Assembly: GCF_000010305.1 (NCBI RefSeq)
Contig: NC_012489.1
Span: forward strand, 1,054,001-1,118,000
Reading direction: 5' to 3'
Length of the DNA stretch: 64,000 nucleotides
From: Gemmatimonas aurantiaca T-27
Lineage (GTDB): Bacteria > Gemmatimonadota > Gemmatimonadetes > Gemmatimonadales > Gemmatimonadaceae
Shown here: positions 26,895 to 36,008 of the stretch, one piece after another
Numbering within the stretch: position 1 is the first letter of the stretch
Layout: the number at the start of each line of letters is the position of its first letter
The notes under the pieces: model-generated
The model's database searches: none
What the model saw: only the letters and a program-made list of their open reading frames with translations
Told to the model about the DNA's origin: nothing
Translations under genes and position numbers: made by a program

Positions 26895-27230
26895 ATGCAT
26901 CAGCAATCGTCTCGCCAGTTGCAGGAGCAATTCACTTCACTCAGCGTCGCTGATGTCCTTGCGGCCGCCGTGCGTTTTTTCGCGCAGCGCGGGGGCATCT
27001 ACACGGCGTTCGTGGAAAAGCAGGGCCCGTCGCATGTGGTCTTGCGTGGGCAGGGTGGTGAGGAAATCGCCATCGCGGCGCGCGTGACCGACGCCGGCAC
27101 CGCAGTCAGCGGGTCGAGTTATCTCTTCGATCAGCAGATCGCGCGGTTCCTCGATTCCTTGCCGCCGGCACCACCGGTCGTGCCGTCGTCGGTTGAACCG
27201 GCGGCCCTGCTCGCGGAGAGCACGTCGTGA
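26895..27230 (+). CDS. Small protein of unknown function, first gene of the MoxR cluster
   Basis: 111 residues; not recognised. The N-terminal part is amphipathic helix (QQSSRQLQEQFTSLSVADVL), the middle predicts short beta strands (GGIYTAFVEKQGPSHVVLRG, EEIAIAARVTDAGTAVSG), and the end is a Pro/Ala-rich tail. No signal peptide or Cys. Start ATG 26895 is chosen; the reading from 26826 adds a basic leader without a ribosome site. Its stop overlaps the next gene as GTGA, so the two are probably co-translated. It may be a partner of the ubiquitin-like product. Confidence 0.6.
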   Translation: MHQQSSRQLQEQFTSLSVADVLAAAVRFFAQRGGIYTAFVEKQGPSHVVLRGQGGEEIAIAARVTDAGTAVSGSSYLFDQQIARFLDSLPPAPPVVPSSVEPAALLAESTS

Positions 27231-27553
27231 GCGGCTTTCCGAACACATTGCGCGTGCGTCCCGGCATTCTTTCGGTGACGCCCAACGGAGCGCCGGCCGT
27301 GTGGACCTTGCGTGTGCAGGCCGCCGATGCCTGGGATGCCGTACGGGTGGAGTGCACGCCGGACACCACGGTGCGTGCCATGAAGCAGGCGGCCATGGCG
27401 GACCTGCTGCCGGACATCGAACATCACGAGCAGTATCTCGTGAAGCTGCGGGGCGCCGAGATCTTCAACGAAGCACTCACCCTGCAGCAGGCCGGTGCGT
27501 TGAACGCCTCGACGCTCTTTCTCACGTCGCGGCGGCGGCGCCCGGTGCGGTGA
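27227..27553 (+). CDS. Ubiquitin-fold-like (YukD/EsaB-type beta-grasp) small protein
   Basis: 108 residues, no membrane segment. Residues about 24-100 follow the beta-grasp order: a strand pair (VWTLRVQAADAW, AVRVECTPDTTV), one helix (RAMKQAAMADLLPDI), a strand (EQYLVKLRG), a turn (EIFNEALTLQQAGAL) and the final strand (STLFLT), very close to the spacing of ubiquitin and YukD. The C-terminus is a basic RRRRPVR tail; no Gly-Gly end, so conjugation is unlikely. The assignment is by eye. GTG 27227 overlaps the previous stop and its own stop overlaps the moxR start (GTGA), so it belongs to the MoxR operon. Confidence 0.6.
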   Translation: MSGFPNTLRVRPGILSVTPNGAPAVWTLRVQAADAWDAVRVECTPDTTVRAMKQAAMADLLPDIEHHEQYLVKLRGAEIFNEALTLQQAGALNASTLFLTSRRRRPVR

Positions 27554-28563
27554 GTGGCGGTGGCGACGTGAACACGGACGTACACGCATTGGTTGCATCG
27601 GTGCAGCGACTGCGCGCCGAAATCGGCAAGCGAGTGGTGGGACAGGATGCGGTGGTCGATGAGATCCTGATGGCGCTGGTCGCCGGTGGACACGCCTTGC
27701 TGGTGGGTGTGCCCGGTCTGGCCAAGACGCTCATGATCAAGTCGCTGGCCGATGCGATGGCGCTCGAATTCCGTCGTATCCAATTCACGCCGGATCTGGT
27801 GCCGAGCGACATCACTGGCACCGAGATCCTCGAAGAAAGTGGTGGTGGCAGTCGGGCTTTCCGCTTTGTGCGGGGGCCGGTGTTCGCCAACATCGTGCTG
27901 GCCGATGAGATCAATCGCGCGCCGCCACGCACGCAGGCCGCGTTGCTCGAAGCCATGCAGGAGCACAGCGTGACGGCCGCAGGGCAGACGATGCGTTTGC
28001 CGGAGCCGTTCTTCGTGTTGGCCACGCAGAATCCCATCGAGCAGGAAGGCACCTATCCGTTGCCTGAAGCCCAGCTCGATCGATTCCTCTTCGATATCCG
28101 TGTGGGGTATCCCACCGAAGCCGAAGAGGTCTCCATCCTGCGGGCGACCACGGGCGCCCGTGGTGCACCCATCACGCCCGTCTTTACGGCAGACGAAGCC
28201 CTCGCACTGCAACGCGCCGTGCGCGCGATGCCGTGCAGCGAATTGTTGCTGCAGTATGCGGCGCGTCTCGTACGTGCCACGCGTCCACAGGAAACGAATG
28301 TGCCGGCGATCGTCTCACGGTATGTGCGGTGGGGCGCTGGTCCGCGCGCTGGTCAGGCGCTGATTCTGGGCGCCAAGGCAGCCGCCTTGTTGGCGGGGCG
28401 GGCGGCGGTGTCACCGGCGGATATCCGTCGTGTCGCCATGCCCGTGTTGCGGCATCGTATCCTGCCAAATTTTGCGGCGGAAGCCGATGGTGTGTCGGCT
28501 GAGCCGATCATCGAGGCGCTGTTGTCGCATGTGGCGGCGCCCACGAGTGCTGCGGCACTGTAA
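27550..28563 (+). CDS. moxR: MoxR-type AAA+ ATPase
   Basis: 337-residue MoxR-family chaperone ATPase. Seen: Walker A GVPGLAKT, VPSDITGTEILEE, Walker B NIVLADEINRAPP, the pre-sensor QAALLEAMQEHSVT, and sensor 1 with LATQNPIEQEGTYPLPEAQL. MoxR ATPases assist assembly or metal loading of partner proteins, usually with von Willebrand A (DUF58/Bat) proteins, exactly the genes that follow. GTG 27550 (coupled as GTGA) is preferred; GTG 27568 is an alternative. Confidence 0.94.
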   Translation: MSGGGDVNTDVHALVASVQRLRAEIGKRVVGQDAVVDEILMALVAGGHALLVGVPGLAKTLMIKSLADAMALEFRRIQFTPDLVPSDITGTEILEESGGGSRAFRFVRGPVFANIVLADEINRAPPRTQAALLEAMQEHSVTAAGQTMRLPEPFFVLATQNPIEQEGTYPLPEAQLDRFLFDIRVGYPTEAEEVSILRATTGARGAPITPVFTADEALALQRAVRAMPCSELLLQYAARLVRATRPQETNVPAIVSRYVRWGAGPRAGQALILGAKAAALLAGRAAVSPADIRRVAMPVLRHRILPNFAAEADGVSAEPIIEALLSHVAAPTSAAAL

Positions 28564-28591
28564 GCGCAGACTCGGTCAGTAGGCCACGGCG

Positions 28592-29494
28592 ATGTCGCAC
28601 GGCCCAGAGAACCCCGCAGTGGGATATGGCGCGTTACTCGACGCGGTCCGTGGGCTTCGGTGGCCCGCGCGCCGCGCCGTGGGCGCTGCGCCTCCGGGGG
28701 CCCATCGGTCGTCGCAGCGTGGTACGGCCGGCGAGTTCACGGAGTATCGCCTGTACCGACAGGGCGATGATCCGCGCGCGCTCGATTGGAAGCTGCTGGG
28801 GCGCAGTGATCGGGCATTCATCAAGCTCAGCGACGATCGGGCTCTGCTCACGACGTGGGTGGTGGTGGACGGCAGTGCCAGCATGGCATTCCCCGAGAAG
28901 TCATCGGGCTCACGCAGCAAATTCCGTATGGCCTGTGATGTCGCCATCGGATTGGCGGCCGTCGTGCATGCGTCGAGTGACCCGATTGGTGTGATCGTCA
29001 CCCACGCAGACGGTGTGTCGCGCATGCCTCCGCGCACACGACGCGGCGCGGTGCCAGAGATTGCCCGCGTACTCGACGGCGTCTCGTGTGGTGGTACGGA
29101 CGCCCTCACACCCACCGTGGCGTCGCTGTCATCCAACGCCCGCATCGTTTGCCTCACCGATTGCCTCGGCGATCAGGACGCCTTGCTGCGCGCGGCGGCA
29201 GCGCTCACGGCCGCGGGGGCGCAGTTCGAGTGTGTGCACGTGGTGGCCGCCGAGGAACTTTTGCTGCCGTCAGGCGCTCATCTCGTGCGCGATCCGGAGT
29301 CTGCCGAAGCGCGCGCGGAAGGCGTGGTGCTGCCGGCCCGCGAACGCACCGCGTACACGCAGGCCTTCGGCGCCTTCCGCGATGCCACGCGCCAGCGCTG
29401 GCGCGCGATCGGGGCTGGTTACACGGAAGTGCACACGAACCAGGAACCCGCCCGTGCTGTGCGCGCGGTGGTGGTGGGCGCCGGATCGTGCTGA
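28592..29494 (+). CDS. DUF58 (von Willebrand A-like) protein
   Basis: 300 residues. The DUF58 signature YRLYRQGDDPRALDWKLLGR is at about 51-70, followed by the vWA-like MIDAS start VVDGSASM (D-x-S-x-S reads DGSAS). DUF58 proteins are the usual MoxR partners. No transmembrane segment is obvious. The end overlaps the next start by seven bases. Confidence 0.9.
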   Translation: MSHGPENPAVGYGALLDAVRGLRWPARRAVGAAPPGAHRSSQRGTAGEFTEYRLYRQGDDPRALDWKLLGRSDRAFIKLSDDRALLTTWVVVDGSASMAFPEKSSGSRSKFRMACDVAIGLAAVVHASSDPIGVIVTHADGVSRMPPRTRRGAVPEIARVLDGVSCGGTDALTPTVASLSSNARIVCLTDCLGDQDALLRAAAALTAAGAQFECVHVVAAEELLLPSGAHLVRDPESAEARAEGVVLPARERTAYTQAFGAFRDATRQRWRAIGAGYTEVHTNQEPARAVRAVVVGAGSC

Positions 29495-30777
29495 GCTTCG
29501 GGGTGCCCTGGGTGATGGGAGTGGCCGTCGCGGCAGCGTTGGTGATTGCCGCGTTGCATTTGCTGTCGGTGCGACAGCCGCCAACGCTGTGGTTGCCAAC
29601 GGCGCGTTTTGTGGAAGCCGGCGATGCACGTGCGGTGGCGCGCAGACCGCGTCCGAACGATCTGCTGTTGCTGGCCCTGCGTATTGCTGCGCTGCTGCTC
29701 GCTGGCGCCGCGCTGGCCGGCGCACGATGCCACGCCGGTGGTCCGGGTGGTGTGCACCTCGTGGTGGCCGACTCCACCTTTCGCGCCGACTCGGCCGTCT
29801 GGTGGCCAGCGATCGCCGCGGGGACGCGCAATGCGCCTGGTGATCGATCTTCTGAAGTGGCAACAGACGACGTGATGCAGGTGGTCTGGAGTGCTGGAGT
29901 GCGCACCGACCCCGGCGCCGCACTGGTGACGGCGCAGCGCGAGGCCTCCCGTATCGCCGCGTCCGACGCGGCGGTGGAGCGCATTGCGTTGACCGTCGTG
30001 CTGCCAGCCCAGGTACGCTCGACACGTGGATGGCAGGCGTGGCGCGCGGCCTGGCCTGGTGACGTGCGTGTGATCCCGCATGAGCACCCAAGCGCGCGCG
30101 ACGCGGCGCTTGCGGACAGCTCGGCTGGCCGAATGAGGTTCGCGGTAGCGGTGCGTTCGTCGCTGGAAGATGATCCGGTGACTGCGGCGTTTGCCGATGT
30201 GCGCACGGCGCGTCCGGTGGTCATCGAGCGTGATTCGCTGCCCGAGACGATGGTGTCGCAAGGGGACACCATCGTTGTGCATTGGCCACGAGTGGGTGCG
30301 CCGCGTGGTTGGCACCCACGCACACCTGCCGACAGCGCAGGCGGTGTGGCCGCGATGGAGGTGGCGTTGATCGCACCCTTTGTGCGCGCGTATCGCCACG
30401 AAGCCGATAGCACCCAGCGAGAGCATCCGCTGGTGTGGTGGACCGATGGTGAGGTGGCGGCTGTCGAGCGCACGACCGATGGTCGCTGCACCCGCGCCGT
30501 GTATCTGCCCGTTACAGCAGGCAGCGACCAACTGCAAGGCGCCGCGGCGGCCGGTCTGCGCACCGCGCTCACGGCACCCTGCGGCACCACATTGGTATCG
30601 ACCGAAGGATTGGGTGACAGCAGCATGGCACGACCTGCCGCGGCGGACCAGTTCCGTCGCGCCGGCAGTGTGTCGACGCGCAGCGAACCGTGGTGGCTCA
30701 CACCACTGTTGTTGGTGGCTGCACTCAGTCTGCTGGTGGTCGAGCAGGTGATGCGCCGCCGCGAGGTATCCGCGTGA
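29488..30777 (+). CDS. BatA-type membrane protein (aerotolerance-regulator N-terminal domain)
   Basis: 429 residues. The N-terminal segment (VLSFGVPWVMGVAVAAALVI, ALHLLSVRQPPTLWLPTARF-V) is the BatA N-terminal domain with one helix; a second hydrophobic helix is at LLLLALRIAALLLAGAAL and a third at the C-terminus (WWLTPLLLVAALSLLVVEQV). The middle is a large extracytoplasmic region. GTG 29488 lies inside the end of the DUF58 gene; the stop overlaps the next start (GTGA). Confidence 0.8.
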   Translation: MLSFGVPWVMGVAVAAALVIAALHLLSVRQPPTLWLPTARFVEAGDARAVARRPRPNDLLLLALRIAALLLAGAALAGARCHAGGPGGVHLVVADSTFRADSAVWWPAIAAGTRNAPGDRSSEVATDDVMQVVWSAGVRTDPGAALVTAQREASRIAASDAAVERIALTVVLPAQVRSTRGWQAWRAAWPGDVRVIPHEHPSARDAALADSSAGRMRFAVAVRSSLEDDPVTAAFADVRTARPVVIERDSLPETMVSQGDTIVVHWPRVGAPRGWHPRTPADSAGGVAAMEVALIAPFVRAYRHEADSTQREHPLVWWTDGEVAAVERTTDGRCTRAVYLPVTAGSDQLQGAAAAGLRTALTAPCGTTLVSTEGLGDSSMARPAAADQFRRAGSVSTRSEPWWLTPLLLVAALSLLVVEQVMRRREVSA

Positions 30778-32939
30778 ATCGCACCACGCCCATGCACGAT
30801 GGCACGCCTGCGGCCAAGGATGTCGACGATCTGGTGGCACAGGTCGACGGGGTCCGTCATGCGTTGACGCGCGCGCAGCATGGTCGGGCACTGCTGCTTG
30901 CCCTCGGTGTCGCGCTCGGCGTCGCGATTGTCATGCGGACGGTGACCATCGCGCTCGGCGCGTCCGCGTCTTCAGTTGTGCTGACCGGTGTGGCGCTGCT
31001 GATCGGTGCGGCGGCGTGGTGGTGGTTGCGTCCGCGTCGTTCCCCCACGCGTGCCATCGCCGCGCTGTGGATCGAAGAGCGTCAGTCCATGTCACCATCG
31101 TTCGCTCTGGTGACGTTGGTCGAACACGCCAACACTCCCGCGATCCGGCAGGAGACCACACCGCTGTTGCAGGCTTCGCAGCAGATTCTGCGTGGCGTGC
31201 ACGTTGGTGACGGTCTGCAAACTGTGCGGTGGCGCGCCTGGCGCGGACCGTTCGCCTTCGTGGCGGCGGGCTTGGCCGTCCTCGCATTCTCGAACGTGTC
31301 GCACCGCATCGTGCCCGAGCGCGTGCGTCGCGCGATGCCGGCCGCCACCGGTGTGCCGGCGGGCAGTGATGTGCCGCTCGGTGCCTGGCAGGTGCGCGTC
31401 ACACCACCCGCGTATGTGGGTGGCCGCGTGCAAACGTCCGGGGACGTGGCATCCATTGCCGCATTGGCTGGCAGCACAGTGGAGATTGTCGGTGACGGTG
31501 CGGCTCCGGAGGTGTTTTCAGGGCGCCCAGAGTCGACGGTGACCGTGCCGGTCGCAACACAGGTGCGAGACGGCGATTGGTCCGCGCGCACCGTGGCCGA
31601 CAGCGCCCCCAGCACGATGCACGTCGCGCGGGGAGGGCGAAGCCGTCTGTTGGTGATTGAAGGGCGTGCCGACACCATTCCGGCGGTCACGCTGGACGCA
31701 CCAGCCCGCGACAGTGTGTTTCGTGAAGCCCGCGGCACGTTGACGCTGGCCGCGTCAGCACGTGACGACATCGGTCTCACGCGCGCGGCGTTCGAGCTCA
31801 TTGTGAGTTCTGGGGAAGGCGAACGTTTCACCGTACGCACGGTGGCGATCGGCACCACGACCTGGCCCAATACGGCACGGCAGCGACAGGCCACGGTGCG
31901 GGCCACACTCGATATCGCCGCGCTCAAGCTGGTGCCAGGTGACATCGTGCACCTGCGGGCGATCGCGCGCGATGGACATCCTTCGCCAACACGGGACGTG
32001 GGCAGCAGTGAGACCCGTGTGTTCCGCATCGCCAAACCCAGCGAATACGATTCGGTGGCGGTGGAGCCTGCACCGCCGCCGGAAGTGGACAAGTCGTTGC
32101 TGAGTCAGCGCATGCTGTTGATGCTCACCGAAAAGCTCGATCGTCAGCGTCCCCGTCTGGCCCGGGCCGACGTGGTCCGTGAATCGCAGAAACTGGCGCG
32201 CGACCAGGCACGTCTGCGGTTGGCCGTCGGGGATGTGATCTTCCAGCGTCTGTCGGGTGAGTCGTCGGCGGAACATGCGCATTCAGCCGACGATGGTCAT
32301 GACCACGGCATCGACCAGCAGGGTGGAAAGCTCAGCATGAACAGTGCGAGCACCAACGGCATGTTGGAGGAAGGCAACGACTCGCCGGTGGTGGCCATCA
32401 ACAAGCCGCTACTCGAAGCCTACAATGCGATGTGGGACGCCGGCCGAGCCCTCGAGCAGGGAGATCCGCACGGTGCGATTCCGCCGATGCGTCTGGCGCT
32501 CGAAGCGATCGAACGGTCGCGCGCAGCTTCGCGCGTGTATCTGAGGGGACGTCCGCCGCAGGTGGTCATCGACATCGCCAAAGTTCGCCTGGTGGGCAAA
32601 GACACCGGCATGGTGGCCCAGCGGTCCCTGCGTTCGGCTTTGCCACGCCGCGATGTCGAGCGTGATGTGCGACTGGTGTCGATCGCGCAGTTGCTGGCGA
32701 CCCGCGGCGCGGATGCTGGCACACTGGCCATCACGCGCAGTGCGGCCCGGGATTCGCTGGCGCTGTTGCGTGTGGAGACGCTGAGCGATGCCCCCGCATT
32801 TGCCGCCGCGCTGGGTCGTGTGCTCGAAGCGCTCGAGCGGGGTGACGATCTCACCCCGCTGCTAGTGGATGCGCGACGCACACTGGGCAACGTGGAGCGA
32901 GCGCCAGTCGGACGCTGGTCGCGGGTCCTGCCGCCATGA
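30774..32939 (+). CDS. Large DUF4175-like membrane protein of the MoxR cluster
   Basis: 721 residues. Two N-terminal hydrophobic helices (LLLALGVALGVAIVMRTVTI, ASSVVLTGVALLIGAAAWWW) and a third (FAFVAAGLAVLAF) precede a long Ig-like/beta-rich region with VTPPAYVGG (about 210-400) and a helical C-terminus with QRMLLMLTEKLDRQRPRLA, a His-rich AEHAHSADDGHDHG patch and two ArgAla-rich helices. Comparable proteins called DUF4175 sit in MoxR clusters of other phyla; the match here is by layout only. GTG 30774 overlaps the previous gene. Confidence 0.62.
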   Translation: MNRTTPMHDGTPAAKDVDDLVAQVDGVRHALTRAQHGRALLLALGVALGVAIVMRTVTIALGASASSVVLTGVALLIGAAAWWWLRPRRSPTRAIAALWIEERQSMSPSFALVTLVEHANTPAIRQETTPLLQASQQILRGVHVGDGLQTVRWRAWRGPFAFVAAGLAVLAFSNVSHRIVPERVRRAMPAATGVPAGSDVPLGAWQVRVTPPAYVGGRVQTSGDVASIAALAGSTVEIVGDGAAPEVFSGRPESTVTVPVATQVRDGDWSARTVADSAPSTMHVARGGRSRLLVIEGRADTIPAVTLDAPARDSVFREARGTLTLAASARDDIGLTRAAFELIVSSGEGERFTVRTVAIGTTTWPNTARQRQATVRATLDIAALKLVPGDIVHLRAIARDGHPSPTRDVGSSETRVFRIAKPSEYDSVAVEPAPPPEVDKSLLSQRMLLMLTEKLDRQRPRLARADVVRESQKLARDQARLRLAVGDVIFQRLSGESSAEHAHSADDGHDHGIDQQGGKLSMNSASTNGMLEEGNDSPVVAINKPLLEAYNAMWDAGRALEQGDPHGAIPPMRLALEAIERSRAASRVYLRGRPPQVVIDIAKVRLVGKDTGMVAQRSLRSALPRRDVERDVRLVSIAQLLATRGADAGTLAITRSAARDSLALLRVETLSDAPAFAAALGRVLEALERGDDLTPLLVDARRTLGNVERAPVGRWSRVLPP

Positions 32940-33586
32940 GCAGATTTGGCGAGACCGCGATGCCACACGCGTCCACGGAGCCGTTTATCTTCGCGACGGC
33001 GCAATACGAAAGTGGTGACTGGGATTCGGCACCCCTGGTGCCTGCCAACGTCATTGATTCGATCGCGCGCTACACATCCCTGCCGGTGCGCCCGCAGGGT
33101 GTGATCGTCCCTCTGGCTTCCGAAGCTGCGTTTCAGTACCCGCTGCTGTACCTCACCGGTCATTTGCCGGTGCGTTTCACGACGCGGGAAGCCGATGTGC
33201 TCACGCGGTATCTGGCCCGTGGCGGCATGCTGTTCGTGGATGACCACAACCACGATGTCGATGGGGCGTTCCACAAGACGGTGCGCGAGGAGATTCGCCG
33301 TGTGGCGGGCCCGCTGGTACAACTGCCCAACACCCACGAGCTCTATCGCTGCTTTTTCAAGTTCGACGATGGTCCTCCCACCACGTCGCACGAGATGAAT
33401 GGGTGGGGCGACAACCTGGTGCATGAGCATCTCGAAGCCGTACTGCGTGATGGTCGCATCAGCGTGCTGTATTCGAACAAGGACTACAGCTCGGAATGGA
33501 GCTTCCATCCCGACAACAAACGTTTCCTGTCGATCGACAATACGAAGTTCGGCGTGAACCTGGTGGTGTATGCGCTCACGCGCTGA
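32936..33586 (+). CDS. DUF4159 domain protein
   Basis: 216 residues, soluble. FIFATAQYESGDWDSA near the start, RYLARGGMLFVDDH in the middle and SHEMNGWGDNLVHEH near the end fit DUF4159, a flavodoxin/GATase-like fold usually found beside MoxR, DUF58 and BatA genes. No enzyme activity is known. ATG 32936 overlaps the previous stop (ATGA); its end overlaps the next gene by 17 bases. Confidence 0.85.
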   Translation: MSRFGETAMPHASTEPFIFATAQYESGDWDSAPLVPANVIDSIARYTSLPVRPQGVIVPLASEAAFQYPLLYLTGHLPVRFTTREADVLTRYLARGGMLFVDDHNHDVDGAFHKTVREEIRRVAGPLVQLPNTHELYRCFFKFDDGPPTTSHEMNGWGDNLVHEHLEAVLRDGRISVLYSNKDYSSEWSFHPDNKRFLSIDNTKFGVNLVVYALTR

Positions 33587-35024
33587 TACGGTCGCGTCCG
33601 GCCGCCTGCTGTTCGAGCGCTGCTGTCGCGCGATCGCGTTCATGGCGTTGGGCGCCGGTGTGGTCGCGGCGTTCATGGCGCATCGCGTCGACGATCGTCG
33701 TGGTGCATCTCGGCTGGTGGCGCTGGGCACCGTTGGTGCGACCGATACGGCAGGTGAGCAAGGGGATGGTCCGACGGTCGCGCAGCGTGAGCTGGCTGTG
33801 CTGCAGCGGATGGTACAGGATCCTCGCACGGCGCACGACACCCTCTTGATGTCGCTCGACAAGCTGCCCACCTCGGCCACCCGCGCGGCACTGGGTGCCA
33901 TGCAGTCTGCCGGACAGCCCATGACGTGGGTGGATCACACGCGTGCGTTGGGTCTGGCGCTCTCCATCACTCGCGACGCCACACCGCGCGCCACGTTCGA
34001 TGTACGCGTGAGTCGGCCTGCCGCGAGTGTACTCACGTTGCGTGATGCCGGCGGACTGCTCGATTCCATTGGCGCGGCGTCCACCACCGACTCACTGACC
34101 ACCGCCACGCCCCACGTTCCAACCGTCGACGGTTGGCGCATTGTTTCACTGACGGCGCCGGTGCGGGCGCGGGTGGGAGCATCAGTAGCCGTGCAGCAGG
34201 CGGTGGATTCCGCCTCGCCCAAGCGTGTGCTGGTGATGGCGCAGCCGGGATGGGAGAGCAAATTCACTATCGCAGCGCTCGAAGAATTGGGGTGGCTGGT
34301 GGATGGTGCACTGCGCATTTCCCCCACCGGTGTGTCCACCGTTGGCGCACCACAGCGCCTCGATACCGCGCGATACGCGGCGGTGGTGGTGCTCGACAGC
34401 ATGGCCGTCGACGCGGCCCTTGTGCGCCGCTTCGTGATGCAAGGCGGAGGGTTGCTGTTGTCGGGCGATGCATTGCGTGTGCCGTCATTGGCCGCACTGC
34501 GGCCCGTCCGCGCGACGGAGATACGCAATGCCACGCCCGGCGCGCTGCTCACGTCGTCTCCGCGTCAGGGACTCGATGCCTGGGAGCTTGCGGTGGCCGC
34601 CGATGCGGAGCCTGTGTTGCGCGACGCGGGCTCTCATGGCCACGACGAAGTGGTGGTGGTGGCCCGACGCCTGGGTGCGGGACGGGTGGTGGCGTCGGCG
34701 TATCGGCAGAGCTGGCGCTGGCGCATGGAAGGCACCGATGACGGCATCACCGATCATCGCCGGTGGTGGGGGCGTCTGGTCGCACTCACGGTACCCGAGG
34801 GGGTGCGGGTGGCTCCCGCCGTGGGAGCCTGGCCGGGTGACGTGGCGCCCTACGCGGACCTCGTCGCCCTGGCTGGTGCACCGCTCGACTCGTTGCCGGC
34901 GATGAACCGGGCGAATGGCGGCTCACGTGGTTTCGGGGGGCAGGTGCCGGCGATACTCTTTGTGCTGGCCGCCCTGACGTTGCTCGCCGAGTGGGCGTCG
35001 CGGCGACTTCGTGGACTGCGCTAG
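33570..35024 (+). CDS. Glutamine-amidotransferase-like membrane protein of the MoxR cluster
   Basis: 484 residues with one helix near the N-terminus (AIAFMALGAGVVAAFMA) and one at the C-terminus (PAILFVLAALTLLAEWA). Between them VLVMAQPGWESKFTIAALEE and RYAAVVVLDSMAVDAALVRR with FVMQGGGLLLSGDAL resemble the class I glutamine amidotransferase-like fold seen in membrane proteins of MoxR clusters; no catalytic Cys is visible in the expected nucleophile position. Last gene of the run. Confidence 0.65.
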   Translation: MRSRADTVASGRLLFERCCRAIAFMALGAGVVAAFMAHRVDDRRGASRLVALGTVGATDTAGEQGDGPTVAQRELAVLQRMVQDPRTAHDTLLMSLDKLPTSATRAALGAMQSAGQPMTWVDHTRALGLALSITRDATPRATFDVRVSRPAASVLTLRDAGGLLDSIGAASTTDSLTTATPHVPTVDGWRIVSLTAPVRARVGASVAVQQAVDSASPKRVLVMAQPGWESKFTIAALEELGWLVDGALRISPTGVSTVGAPQRLDTARYAAVVVLDSMAVDAALVRRFVMQGGGLLLSGDALRVPSLAALRPVRATEIRNATPGALLTSSPRQGLDAWELAVAADAEPVLRDAGSHGHDEVVVVARRLGAGRVVASAYRQSWRWRMEGTDDGITDHRRWWGRLVALTVPEGVRVAPAVGAWPGDVAPYADLVALAGAPLDSLPAMNRANGGSRGFGGQVPAILFVLAALTLLAEWASRRLRGLR

Positions 35025-35048
35025 GATCTCCCCCGCCGCTGGGCATCG

Positions 35049-36008
35049 ATGACCGAAACTGCGGGACCCGCCTCCGGATCTGCCACCGTCGCACTTCTTT
35101 CGCATTCCGACTGCGGTCGTCATGACACGGGGTGGGAGCATCCCGAACATGTCGGTCGCTTGCGGGCGATTCCGCGCGCCCTGCGGGAACGTCAGGCGTT
35201 GTTCGAACGTCTGCTGCACCTCGAAGGTCGGCACGCCACCGTGGACGAACTCGCGTTGGCACACGACCGGGGGTACATCGCGCGGGTGCATGATCTGGTG
35301 CAGTCGGGTGGTGGACGTCTCGACCCCGACACGGTGGTCAGCGAGGGCTCATGGGATGCCGCCACGGCAGGCGCTGGTTGCTTGCTCGATGGCGTCGACA
35401 TGGCATTCGACGGTCGCGCGGTGCGCAGCTTCAGTGCCGTGCGTCCCCCGGGGCATCATGCCCTGCGCGACCGGGCGATGGGGTTCTGTCTGTTCGGCAA
35501 CGTGGCCATTGCCGCGCACTACGCGCTGGCGCATCACGCGTGTGAGCGGGTGCTGATCATCGACTGGGATGTGCATCACGGCAACGGCACGCAGGCGCTG
35601 GTCGAAGACGAGCCGCGCATCCACTTCGTGTCCATGCATCAGTGGCCGTGGTACCCTGGCACTGGCGCGGCGGACGATCGGGGGCCGCATGACACCGTGT
35701 GGAATGTGCCTATGCCGCCGTCACTCGAGCCGGCGCGCTATCGGGAGGCGTTGTTGCAGGCGATCGATCGGGCCACTGAAGGCTTCACCCCGGATCTCGT
35801 GATCCTCAGTGCCGGCTTCGACTGTCTCGAGGGGGACCCACTCGGCGCGTTCACACTCACGCTTGATGATGTCCATCTGCTGACACGAGCTCTCGTGGAG
35901 CGCGCAGAGGGGTGGTGCGGCGGACGGCTGGTGAGTGCGCTGGAGGGAGGATACGCCCCGGATCCGGTGGCGCAGGCCGTGATGGTCCATGTGGAGGCAC
36001 TGCTGTGA
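35049..36008 (+). CDS. Histone-deacetylase-superfamily (amidohydrolase) protein
   Basis: 319-residue zinc-dependent deacetylase (class II HDAC / acetoin-utilisation / acetylpolyamine type). All motifs are in place: HPEHVGRLRAI at the N-terminus, RPPGHHALRDRAMGFCLFGN (catalytic His pair), IIDWDVHHGNGTQ (zinc Asp and His), SMHQWPWYPGTGA, and SAGFDCLEGDPLG (second zinc Asp), EGGY near the end. Substrate may be acetylated polyamine or protein lysine. The final bases overlap corA (GTGA). Confidence 0.94.
   Translation: MTETAGPASGSATVALLSHSDCGRHDTGWEHPEHVGRLRAIPRALRERQALFERLLHLEGRHATVDELALAHDRGYIARVHDLVQSGGGRLDPDTVVSEGSWDAATAGAGCLLDGVDMAFDGRAVRSFSAVRPPGHHALRDRAMGFCLFGNVAIAAHYALAHHACERVLIIDWDVHHGNGTQALVEDEPRIHFVSMHQWPWYPGTGAADDRGPHDTVWNVPMPPSLEPARYREALLQAIDRATEGFTPDLVILSAGFDCLEGDPLGAFTLTLDDVHLLTRALVERAEGWCGGRLVSALEGGYAPDPVAQAVMVHVEALL

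Noticed and set aside
27193-27549. Longer reading of moxR from 27193
   Set aside because: It would translate the out-of-frame body of the ubiquitin-like gene; the GTG at 27550 gives the normal MoxR start.
32244-32320. AEHAHSADDGHDHG patch as a possible metal-transporter signature
   Set aside because: It is a short linker within the DUF4175-like protein; no transporter motifs surround it.
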